Part shown: one piece after another, positions 22,758 to 32,600 of the stretch | How positions within the stretch are numbered: the stretch's first letter is position 1 | Layout of the letters: each line of letters opens with the position of its first letter | Assembly: GCA_028753945.1 (NCBI GenBank) | Contig: JAPNXP010000003.1 | Coordinates: 5,518,001 to 5,582,000 of the forward strand | Reading direction: 5' to 3' | Source of the DNA: Hexactinellida sp. DTS-2022 | Taxonomy: Eukaryota; Porifera; Hexactinellida | Length of the DNA stretch: 64,000 nt | Translations under genes and position numbers: made by a program | The notes under the pieces: model-generated | Database searches by the model: none | What the model was told of the DNA's origin: nothing | The model's input: the letters and a program-made list of their open reading frames with translations, nothing else

Positions 22758-23269
22758 CTCGGGAAGAGATCTCCCCCACTGCGCACACCAAAACGAAGAA
22801 AATATTTGTCGGGGGCCTCAACAAAGAAGTTACAGCTGACGAGGTTCGCAAGCATTTCGAGGATAAATTTGGCGGAGTCGAAGAGGTCCAGTTCATCTAT
22901 GACAAAGACACACAGGAATTCCGAGGCTTCTGTTTCGTAACTATGAACAACGAAGATGTTGTCGACAAGATTGTCATTGACCAAACCCACACATTTCGCA
23001 ATAAACCTTGCACTGTGAAGAAAGCTGAGCCCAAAGGCACGAAGAGTTCTCCCGCTCCGGTCGCTCGTGCTCCCACCTACTCCTCTGGTCTGGGAGCTTA
23101 CTACGCTTACGCCGAACCGAGTCCCCTAGACCTGTATTACATGGGGTACGGATATGGGGCCACGGCTGGTTACGATAGGTTTAATCCACTCAGTCAAATG
23201 GCGCACACTCGAGGAGCGACCTCAACTTCTGTTTATTCTGCTACCCGTGGTCGTTACAGACCATACTAG
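22490..23269 (+). CDS. Two-RRM hnRNP A/B- or DAZAP1-like RNA-binding protein, intronless
   Basis: 259 aa from the ATG at 22490; an in-frame ATG at 22478 would add four residues, but the paralogue supports MSAAQ as the start. RRM1 has RNP2 KVFVGGI and RNP1 KGFGFITF. RRM2 has RNP2 KIFVGGL and RNP1 RGFCFVTM. The two are joined by a short linker (AIPREEI), as in the hnRNP A/B, DAZAP1 and Musashi group. The ~70-residue tail is rich in Tyr, Ala and Ser and ends with the RGRYRPY tail typical of these proteins. Likely a nuclear/cytoplasmic single-strand RNA binder in splicing or mRNA regulation. It is intronless, unlike most other long genes here, which suggests an ancestral retrocopy. Confidence 0.9.
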   Translation: MSAAQRDSASQLCKVFVGGIAITTSDDIFREYFTQFGNVVDSVIIRDQLSNRSKGFGFITFDKPEKVDQLLEKRPFSIDGKEVEVKRAIPREEISPTAHTKTKKIFVGGLNKEVTADEVRKHFEDKFGGVEEVQFIYDKDTQEFRGFCFVTMNNEDVVDKIVIDQTHTFRNKPCTVKKAEPKGTKSSPAPVARAPTYSSGLGAYYAYAEPSPLDLYYMGYGYGATAGYDRFNPLSQMAHTRGATSTSVYSATRGRYRPY

Positions 23270-23633
23270 CTAGGTAAGACAGCTCAATACGATACCCCTA
23301 CTTTAGCTCTACTTATGGCAGAATTTTTAATTTATTTAGATAAGTATAGTTAGTTAATTGTTTGGACAGATTCAGTTAGTGTTTGCTGAAAAGTGTAGTT
23401 AGATATATCTGCGGTTAGGGTCAGTTAGCTAGCCTATTCAGTGAGTTAGCAGGTCAAGGTCAGGGTAGTTATAATACTTCTAAGTATAAGCTACTAAGTA
23501 TAAGCTACTAAGTACATATATTTACAATCTTACATACTCTTATTATAATGTCTAGAAACTCGCTATTATATAAGTTAGGTAAGCACTAGTTTACACGCAG
23601 AACAACACAACTAAACACCTGTTTATAAGTGAA
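23270..23633. other. Spacer between the two hnRNP-like genes
   Basis: 3' flank of the first gene and promoter of the second. Contains a short direct repeat AAGTATAAGCTACTAAGTAT near 23485-23512 and many GTTAG/TTAGTT motifs. No exon seen. Confidence 0.5.
23567..23574 (+). promoter_or_regulatory. TATA box of the second hnRNP-like gene
   Basis: TATATAAG in CTATTATATAAGTTAGG, 67 bp before the ATG at 23634. Resembles the TATTATATAAA block of the two paralogues. Confidence 0.45.
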
Positions 23634-24647
23634 ATGTCGACTTCTGATAGTGAAAACAAACATGCGAAAATATTCGTGGGTGGAATTAGCATTCACACTA
23701 CGAATGAAACTTTCAAGAAAATTTTCGAAGCTTTCGGTGAAATAAACGATTCTATTATTCTTCGCGACCAGGACACAAATCGATCTCGCGGTTTCGGTTT
23801 TGTAACTTTCACAGATCCCGCCTCAGTCGAGCAGGTGTTAGAAGCGCGTCCGATTAACATAGACAGCAGGGACGTTGATGTGAAGCGCGCGATCCCAAAG
23901 GACTCGAATAACCCACAGGCCCACGCGAAAACCGAGAAAGTGTTTATAGGCGGTCTACCCAATGACATCACTCGAGAGGAACTCACTAATTACTTCGAGT
24001 CTTACGGTCCAATAGTGGATGTTGAGCTCATATACAAGGACGGGACATTCAAGGGCTACGGGTTTATAACCTTCAAAGACTGCGACACGGCCGACAAGGT
24101 TATCGTAGACGGAGAGTTTAATCTGCGCGAGAACAGCAAGACCTGTCGCGTCAGCAAAGCAGGCACTCGCGGCAATCGGCAGCAGTCCGGCGGCTACCAA
24201 GCGGCCCCCTACTCCGGGCAGCAAGCGTACGGGGCGCCCCAGGGGTACTGGGGGGGCGGGTCCGACTTCAACGGGTTCCAGGGCCCCAAGGGAGGCTACT
24301 ACGGGTCCGGGAGCTACGGGGGGCCCAGCGGCGGCGCCTACGCCGGATACGGACAAGCAGCGTACGGCGGGTACAACGCGAGCTACGCGCCCACCGGCGG
24401 CCCGACAAGCAGTTACGAAGCGAAAGGGTACTCCCCCCCTCAGCAGTCGCCGCACGGAACCACCGCGTCAAGCTACGGGGGCGGGGCCGCCGGGGGCGAG
24501 TACATGTATGGATACGGTCACGGGGGGGCCGGGGCCGGCGGGTCGAGCTACAGCGGAGGGGCCCCGCATCAGATGTCGTATAAGGGAGAGGGGGTGCGCG
24601 GGGGGTCCAGCGGCCGAGGCGGACGCGCGAGGTACAAGCCGTACTAA
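23634..24647 (+). CDS. hnRNP A/B-like protein with two RRMs and a Gly/Tyr-rich tail, intronless
   Basis: 337 aa. RRM1 has RNP2 KIFVGGI and RNP1 RGFGFVTF; RRM2 has RNP2 KVFIGGL and RNP1 KGYGFITF; the linker contains AIPKDSN. From about residue 185 on there is a low-complexity domain of Gly, Tyr, Ser and Ala with GGYYGSGSYGG-type repeats, ending RGGRARYKPY. This is the layout of hnRNP A2/B1, Squid and hnRNP D relatives. Such tails drive condensate formation and nuclear import by transportin. The tail DNA (24180-24640) is very GC-rich, in sharp contrast to its flanks, which inflates antisense ORFs. Paralogue of the gene at 22490 but much more diverged than the inverted fragment is. Confidence 0.9.
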   Translation: MSTSDSENKHAKIFVGGISIHTTNETFKKIFEAFGEINDSIILRDQDTNRSRGFGFVTFTDPASVEQVLEARPINIDSRDVDVKRAIPKDSNNPQAHAKTEKVFIGGLPNDITREELTNYFESYGPIVDVELIYKDGTFKGYGFITFKDCDTADKVIVDGEFNLRENSKTCRVSKAGTRGNRQQSGGYQAAPYSGQQAYGAPQGYWGGGSDFNGFQGPKGGYYGSGSYGGPSGGAYAGYGQAAYGGYNASYAPTGGPTSSYEAKGYSPPQQSPHGTTASSYGGGAAGGEYMYGYGHGGAGAGGSSYSGGAPHQMSYKGEGVRGGSSGRGGRARYKPY

Positions 24648-26128
24648 CCGGATGGAAGGTTACACCGTGTGACACAGCACACGTATTGCCCCTTAGTCCC
24701 CACTCTAATAAGCTATTTCTAAGTACATACCTAGTGTCTAATACTCCAGAGCTCACTGTAAGACTCAGAAGTCCAACTTGTAACTACAAACTAAGCTAAG
24801 TAGCCAAGTAAGAGTAAGCTGTTGATTGGCACACATAATTGGCATAAGAACATGCGTAGTATAGTATAATATAATGGTAATAATTAGTCTTATCTGTGTA
24901 TACGTTATTGAGTTAAGGTTAATTAAGGGAGTGTGATTCTGTTTGAAACGATGAAAAAGTGATTTTCGAGGGAATAAGTATAGCACAAGTTTTAATTTTT
25001 CTAGAATTTTATTTGCAATAATTTATTTACAGAATAAATTAAGACGAACGAATGCAAATATATTTATCTTAATTTTAACTTTTAAGTTAGAAGTTAATAA
25101 CATATCCTCTTTAGCTATTGTACTGTATTTAATATTTCATAACTGTACATTTTCTACATTTCTTGGTGTAAATACGTATACAAGTTTGTACCTCATGATA
25201 TTCCCATTTCGGATATACAGATCTACAGTGGAAATACATCACACAAGGAGAAGTGACAGAATTATCTACAGAATTTATATCTCTGACACAGGTTATAGGA
25301 TAAAAACTTTTACAAGTATTTGGAGCCCACATATGAATATTCCACAAATTCAGCTTGTATCAATCTGATTTATTTAGCTATGCCCTAAGCACTGTATTCT
25401 GAATACACAAATTTCCTAATGCAGTGCAACATTTATACAGCATAGTACCAAACCAGGTTGGTAGGTTATCAGCACATACATGCCATGCGTATTATACTGT
25501 AGTTGACTAACTAGATTGGATTACACACAACATACAAGGTTTCATACAGGCGCGGGAAAATCTAGACATATAGTGAACCCCCGTTATACCGAAGTCGGAT
25601 ATATGTAACGAAATGGAGATTTCCCCCAGAACACTAAATGCATTACAGTACACTAAGGAATTATCCAGGAGCGCGAGACGCTCCTTTTGAAGCATGATAT
25701 TTTGGAAAATTTTAATTAGGAGCGCGAAATTTTGGAATCCTCTCCTATACCGTAACATTAATTTGTGATTTAAGCGTATGAAAATTGGATCAACGAGGAT
25801 AACTGCAGTACACCCTCGCTATTCCGAACAGAGTTGTTCCGATTAGTGAAGTATAATAGATGCCGGATATAAGAACATTCTACTGGAAGACGGTTGCCAT
25901 ATACCCTATATAATTTATGCCGGTTATAAGAACATTATTTGCAGTACCCGACGATGTTCTTGTAACCGGCATCAATCGTACTCGCATATTGTAGGCGTCT
26001 ATAGCGAATATTGAACCACAATTCATCTTTACACATAGCGTGTATTACGTCGATAACCGCCGGGTCAATAAAAAGGCATTTGTATGATAAAATTAATACA
26101 CATTAGTTGATAACTGGAGTGTAATTAC

Positions 26129-26526
26129 TAGGGCTGAAACGAATATACCGAATATTCGAATATTCGTTCGAAATGATTGAACGAATATTCGTTCGTTTGC
26201 AAACGAATATTCGTTACGAAACGAATATTAGATTGAAACGGATATTCGTTGACTAATTTTGGAAAAAACAAACTTTTGTATAGCTTAGAGATATCGTAAA
26301 TATAAATTCCCACTTAAACTAGCTGATTATTAGCTAACTTGTGTATAATAATACACTTTGTAACTATTATTATACTATTCTAACATTATCAAAAACCTAT
26401 TTTCCAATGTATTTTGTCTCTAGAAATTGATTTAATGCTTAGTCATCCAAACGAACGAATATTCGAATATTCGTTCGTTTAGAGAAAGGTTCGTTCGTTA
26501 CATTTCGAATATTCGTTTCAGCCCTA
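26129..26526. mobile_element. hAT-type MITE, TAGGGCTGAAACG ends
   Basis: Exact inverted ends TAGGGCTGAAACG and CGTTTCAGCCCTA, with many internal GAATATTCGTTCG palindromes. The right half matches 12230-12432 of the larger relative. Flanking 8-bp repeats are poorly preserved here. Confidence 0.7.
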
Positions 26527-26644
26527 CTTAAAACAATTGCATAAACTATGAATATAATCTAATACACTGCAACATTTATATTATTCCTATATTCAAGTAT
26601 TCCAATCTTTAATATCATTGAGTTGCTAGGTTACTCACTTAGCT

Positions 26645-26851
26645 ATGTATGCTTTCGACGTTGACAACAGTTCGGATTCAGAGGAATTCTATTTCGCACA
26701 AACTAATTCTGTTGTTTTCGCACAAACCACAAAACCCGAACAGGAACTCACAAACAACTGCGCTAACATAAACAACAACCACACAGCCAACCAGAATGCA
26801 GGGTCCTACGGATATTCCCAACGCGGGTATTCTATAAATAGATACAATTAA
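26645..26851 (+). CDS. Possible small Asn/Ser-rich protein
   Basis: 68-codon ORF with balanced codon use that stands out from the AT-rich surroundings. The start is acidic (DVDNSSDSEEF), then Gln/Asn/Thr-rich, ending with GSYGYSQRGYSINRYN, which recalls tails of hnRNP A proteins. It may be a small gene, a last exon, or a remnant of another RRM paralogue. I see no upstream RRM exon. Confidence 0.3.
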   Translation: MYAFDVDNSSDSEEFYFAQTNSVVFAQTTKPEQELTNNCANINNNHTANQNAGSYGYSQRGYSINRYN

Positions 26852-27639
26852 TTCTCGTTATAACTAAGTGATTGGAACCTGTAAATCCCTTCGTTATAAA
26901 CAGTTACAGTCAGGACTGCTTATTGTGAACAATTTTTCGTCTGATTGATATGAACATACGTATATTATTATGAACAAGCCATCAGGCCCAAATTTCCAAC
27001 TTACATAACTTAAGGAATATTATATAAGTTGATTTGCTTATTATCAAGTCTCTATTATTAATACAATTTTGGTCCCTTGAATGTTCTTATAAGAATCTGA
27101 TTGTGTTTGTTTATTTTCGACTTGGTTATAACGGGAGTTTTTGAATGAATTGCACTTTTCATTTTTCTTCACTAAACCCTCATTAAACCTTGTAATTTCC
27201 AGAGGTGCAATTTCATGAGTATATTCCATTGCTCTACTCCAGTGTATTATACAGGCATTTATAAATACGCTCCTAATCCTGGTCTGATGCAATTTTATAC
27301 GTCTAAATCACAAATTAATGTTACGGTATAGGAGAAGATTCAAAATTTTCGTGGCTCCTAAATTCAAAATTTTCGTGGCTCATAAGTTCAAAATTTTCCA
27401 CAAATCATGCTCCAAAAGGAGCTTCTTGGCTCCTGGATAATTCCATTGCACTACTCTGTATGCTTACTATTGGTCTACTCTGTATCTGTGTATTATGGTT
27501 CATTAAGAAAGAATCGTCTTTATAAAGTGTTATCCGATAGAATACTATAGTTGTACCATATTCCACTATATACCCTGTATGCTTACTGCCTATACTATTT
27601 AGGCGGGCGGGCCGGTTTCGCGGCAGAGGGAGAGGAGTT

Positions 27640-28204
27640 ATGGCACAGGTCGATGGACCGAAAGACGACCCAGCAACGCTAGAGGTGTTCAGGAATGCAG
27701 TCTGTAGAGGAGATGTGGGGGAGGTTAGAGATCTGTTGGAAAACGGTAAATGTCTGTTCTCTTTTTTATAGCTATTTTACCGTTTGTTTTATAGCTGTTT
27801 AACTGTCTATTAAATAGCTGTTTAACTATCTGTTTACTACCTGTTTACTACCTGTTTACTACTTGTTTACGACTTGTTTACTACCTGTTTACTACTTGTT
27901 TACTACTTGTTTACTATCTGTTTACGACTTGTTTACGACTTGTTTACTACTTGTTTACTACTTGTTTACTACTTGTTTACTACCTGTTTACTACTTGTTT
28001 ACTACCTTGTTTACTACCTGTTTACTATCTGTTTACTACCTGTTAACAGGAGTGGATGCAAACGCGCGTCTTAAGTCCAGTTGGACAGCTCTGATGTTCG
28101 CAGCTGATTCCGGCAGAGCTGAAGTGGTACAAATACTCCTCAGCCATTCTGCCAACCCCAACTCTCAATGCGGTACTGTTGTTGTTGTTGTTGTTGTTGT
28201 TGTT

Positions 28205-28236
<32 letters not shown>

Positions 28237-29606
28237 TGTTGAGCTTCCTTATAAGTAGACGGTTTATTTATAGACTGTCTATAAAAGCCCATACAAAATA
28301 AACAAAACATTTGTAGACCGTCTATAAATTCTGTAGACCAAAAGCCCTGCCGTATATGGGTATAGTGCTTAAGTTATAGACTGTCTACATACAAGTTATT
28401 TCATAATGATTGTTGTTGTTATTATTATTGTTGTTGTTGTTTAGATATGTTTACTGCTCTGATGGTTTGCTGTGCTTCCAGACAGAGAGAAGAAACAACA
28501 TTCCAGATAGCAGAGCTGTTGCTAGGGTCTAATGCCAGCGTGAATGCCCAGGACAGATTTAAGATGACACCTTTTCTGTACGCCACCAAACTGTGCCACT
28601 TGAGACTGCTGCCGCTGCTGGCGAGAAGCGGCGCCAGCGTAAACAAACAGGAGATGAGAGGATGGTCGGTAGGTAGAACGGGTAAACAGTTATACAGACG
28701 ATTAACAGATATACAAACGGTTGTACAGATAAATAATTAAACCGTTGAATAGTTAAACGGTTAAACAGTTGAATAGTTAAACGGTTAAACAGTTAAACTT
28801 TGAATAGTTAAACGGTTAAACAGTTGAATATTTAAACGGTTAAACAGTTAAACTTTGAATAGTTAAACGGTTAAGCAGTTGAATATTTAAACAGTTAAAC
28901 TGTAACAGTTAGACACAGTTAGATAGTTGAACAGTTATACGGTTAAGCCGTTAGACAGTTATATAGCTAATCAGTTAAACAGTTGAATAGTTATACTAGT
29001 ACAGTTACACGGTTATACAGTTATAGAGTTATATAGCTAATCAGTTGAATAGTTCAGTTATACGGTTATACGTTTAACAAGGATTGCTAGGCTCTGTGTT
29101 TCGCTGCGCACTGCGGAGACGGAGAGCTGACGCGGGCTCTGCTGGAATATGGCAGCGATGTGTCCCTCGAGACAAAGGAGGGAGAAGTGGCAGCCGACCT
29201 GGCAGACACCGGGGGCCACTATGAGGTAGGTGTTAAGTGGCACTTAAGGGGTTTGATACATAGAAAGTTAAAAATAAAGGAAATGCGTCGGCACAGCTGT
29301 AATTTTAGATTTTTTCATATTTTTCAGTTATCTATAAAATAGTCAATAGCTGTATGGATAATTAATTGTGCGTCAGTGAGTTTATTGTAAGTGATTGAGT
29401 CAATTAACCTGTTTGATTCCTAGAAAGTTAAAAATAAAGGAAATGCGTCGGCACAGCTGTAATTTTAGATTTTTTCAAATTTGTTCATTCCGCAGGTGGC
29501 TGGGATGTTACGCTCCCACTCGAGTCAGAAAGAGGCGCCAGATCCAGAACCGGAACCGGAACCAAGCGAGCTGGCTAAGTGGTTAGTTTGTTTACTAGCT
29601 AAGTAG
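27640..29606 (+). CDS. ASZ1/GASZ-like ankyrin-repeat protein, 5 exons
   Basis: Exons 27640-27745, 28050-28172, 28445-28668, 29091-29225 and 29496-29606; phases agree, giving 232 aa. About five ankyrin repeats run nearly the whole length, with WTALMFAA, TPFLYATK and ALCFAAHCGDGEL motifs. The spacing matches vertebrate ASZ1, including a stretched helix between repeats (residues ALMVCCASRQREETTFQ). ASZ1 is a germline protein of the mitochondrial-surface nuage that supports piRNA production. The SAM domain and C-terminal membrane anchor of ASZ1 are missing here: the ORF ends in an acidic PEPEPEP stretch, then a stop inside tandem repeats. The stop is 55 bp from the USP36 start, and a phase-compatible 76-bp intron (29582-29657) could instead fuse the two ORFs. 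The ASZ1 assignment is from memory and less certain than the ankyrin fold. Confidence 0.65.
27822..28048. repeat. 11-bp tandem repeat (TGTTTACTACY)n
   Basis: About 20 copies of TGTTTACTACC and close variants fill the 3' half of the first intron of the ankyrin gene, right up to its acceptor. Confidence 0.9.
28174..28236. repeat. (GTT)n and (GTA)n microsatellites
   Basis: Two trinucleotide runs at the start of the second intron, followed by a GACGGCAGGGCTTTTGG-type MITE (inverted) at 28255-28400. Confidence 0.85.
28735..29080. repeat. AGTTAAACGGTTAAAC tandem-repeat intron
   Basis: Degenerate repeats of AGTTAAACGGTTAAACAGTTG occupy the third intron of the ankyrin gene. The fourth intron (29226-29495) contains a ~65-bp direct duplication beginning AGAAAGTTAAAAATAAAGG at 29263 and 29421. 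Confidence 0.8.
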
Positions 29607-29661
29607 TTAGTTTGTTTACTAGCTAAGTGGTTAGTTAGTTTACTAGCTGATAGTTAGTTTG

Positions 29662-32600
29662 ATGACTACTGTGGAGAGGATTCCCCCTGTGCCTAACAAA
29701 GAGAACGACAGCTGTCTCCCAGCCAATCAGATCGGAGAGCTATCCCCCGATGACGTAACAGATGAGTCTGATACGGACGAAGCTATTCGTATGCTCGAGG
29801 TGGCTAACCTAAGGTGGGTACTAGACTAACGCCTTAGTTCCTCTTGTCCTGGTGTAATATAATGGCTGTTTTATAAAATGATAATATGTACATCCTATTT
29901 CGCGTCCGAACCTTACATAACACAAATTCCCGAAATTTAGACACCCCTTTCCTACGTCACGTTTTTGGCCATTTTATAATATAAAAATTATGACTGTCAC
30001 CAGGGGTATGTCTAGGTGCTGGCCAGGCATCGATTGAGCGGGTTATGGGGACCCCAGCGTTTAGGGCCCCTATCCCTAAATCGCTTGCGTTTTGGGCCCT
30101 GGGCTTTAAACACTAGCGATATTGGGACGGGGCCCCTAAAACGCAAGGGTCACCATAACGCGCTTACACCGGCCAAGAAAATCCTAGTTATTAAACCCTG
30201 GTATCACACATTGGTTACCCCCTTGGAAGTATTGCCTAACGTTTGAACGCCCCCTATGTTATATTATGGCACTAATGTATGACTAATATTCTACTTGTTA
30301 CAGGTCTCTGTTGACCGAGGAGATTGCGTTCCATCCAGCCAGACGAACAATAAACGAACACAAAGAGAAGGAACTGAATATTCTAGAAAAAGAAGGTAAC
30401 TATATTTATACTCCACTGCTGTCCAAACCTGGGTGTCCATTGTCCAATTTTTAGCCTGGACAGTCCAGGTTTTGGCCCAAATTCCTCAGGTCACCCTAGT
30501 CCAATCAGATTCCCATCTCTAGGCCTGCTCATCCGTCTCGACTCAAGAACAGCTGTTTCCCGAGTCCGCCAATCAAAGCTACTCCCTGTACCCCCTACGC
30601 CTATAAGCCCGCTATTCGACGCCTCTGCTCTAACAATGAACTGGACCCGACCTAGGAGTATTGGGTCTGGCCTCTACAACATAGGGAACACCTGCTTTAT
30701 GAACTCTGTGCTACAGTGCCTTACATACACACCCCCTTTGGGGAACTATATGTTCTCAGAGGAGCACACTAACTCTTGTGAGTAGTATTCAAAGTGGAAC
30801 CACACATTCCTATATAGGGAACCTAACTACAGTCGAAACCGGTTATTTTTAAGTTCGCCTATTAGCAAATGCGACTTGTTATTACGGAGCACCACTGTAT
30901 ACCTATTAACTACACTTATAACGACTTTACTAAGCCTCCCTTTGACTCCAAATACAGTCGACCTCGCTTAATAGAGTCACCTCGGGACCAGGTCGCTTTG
31001 ACCCGATTAAGCGGAGAAATCTATTAACCGGTGGCTCTATTAAGCGGTGGCTCTATTAAGCGGAGTCGACTATTAATATATCCATATCCATATATCCACA
31101 CAGTATAGCCGATATACCTTCCCATATACTACTGACATAAGGCCGTTGTAACATAACTATTTTCTTCATTAAATCCCCCATTGTAACGGGGCTGTTGTAA
31201 CATAACCCAGATTGCCCCCTTGTATGCAAATCCTGTATGAAACACTGACTACAGTACACTATGGCATTAGGCCGTTATAACATAACTTTCCTGTATGAAA
31301 CACCGACTACAGTATACTATGGCATTAGGCCGTTATAACATAACTTTCCTGTATGAAACACTGACTACAGTATACTATGGCATTAGGCCGTTATAACATA
31401 ACTTTCCTGTATGAAACACCGACTACAGTACACTATGGCATTAGGCCGTTATAACATAACTATCCTGTATGAAACACCGACTACAGTATACTATGGCATT
31501 AGGCCGTTATAACATAACTTTCCTGTATGAAACACCGACTACAGTATACTATGGCATTAGGCCGTTATAACATAACTTTCCTGTATGAAACACTGACTAC
31601 AGTACACTATGGCATTAGGCCGTTATAACATAACTATCCTGTATGAAACACCGACTACAGTACACTATGGCATTAGGCCGTTATAACATAACTTTCCTGT
31701 ATGAAACACTGACTACAGTATACTATGGCATTAGGCCGTTATAACATAACTTTCCTGTATGAAACACCGACTACAGTACACTATGGCATTAGGCCGTTAT
31801 AACATAACTTTCCTGTATGAAACACCGACTACAGTATACTATGGCATTAGGCCGTTATAACATAACTTTCCTGTATGAAACACCGACTACAGTACACTAT
31901 GGCATTAGGCCGTTATAACATAACTTTCCTGTATGAAACACTGACTACAGTATACTATGCCATTAGGCCGTTATAACATAACTTTCCTGTATGAAACACT
32001 GACTACAGTATACTATGGCATTAGGCCGTTATAACATAACTTTCCTGTATGAAACACTGACTACAGTACACTATGGCATTAGGCCGTTATAACATAACTT
32101 TCCTGTATGAAACACTGACTACAGTACACTATGGCATTAGGCCGTTATAACATAACTTTCCTGTATGAAACACTGACTACAGTACACTATGGCATTAGGC
32201 CGTTATAACATAACTTTCCTGTATGAAACACCGACTACAGTACACTATGCCATTAGGCCGTTATAACATAACTTTCCTGTATGAAACACTGACTACAGTA
32301 CACTATGGCATTAGGCCGTTATAACATAACTTTCCTGTATGAAACACTGACTACAGTATACTATGGCATTAGGCCGTTATAACATAACTTTCCTGTATGA
32401 AACACTGACTACAGTACACTATGGCATTAGGCCGTTATAACATAACTTTCCTGTATGAAACACCGACTACAGTATACTATGGCATTAGGCCGTTATAACA
32501 TAACTTTCCTGTATGAAACACCGACTACAGTACACTATGGCATTAGGCCGTTATAACATAACTTTCCTGTATGAAACACCGACTACAGTACACTATGGCA

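Larger units (their letters stand above)
24648..27639. other. Intergenic region with MITEs and a hAT-type element
   Basis: Contents: a hairpin MITE 25646-25812, pieces of TATAAGAACAT and CTATTCCGAAC type at 25807-25985, a hAT-type element 26129-26526, a small ORF 26645-26851, a MITE nested in another at 26850-27140, and an inverted hairpin MITE 27236-27455. 24648-25560 looks like plain AT-rich DNA. Confidence 0.5.

Noticed and set aside
24268-24756. Antisense ORFs of ~160 codons opposite the hnRNP tail
   Set aside because: Arise from the high GC content of the Gly-rich tail, which removes stops on the other strand.
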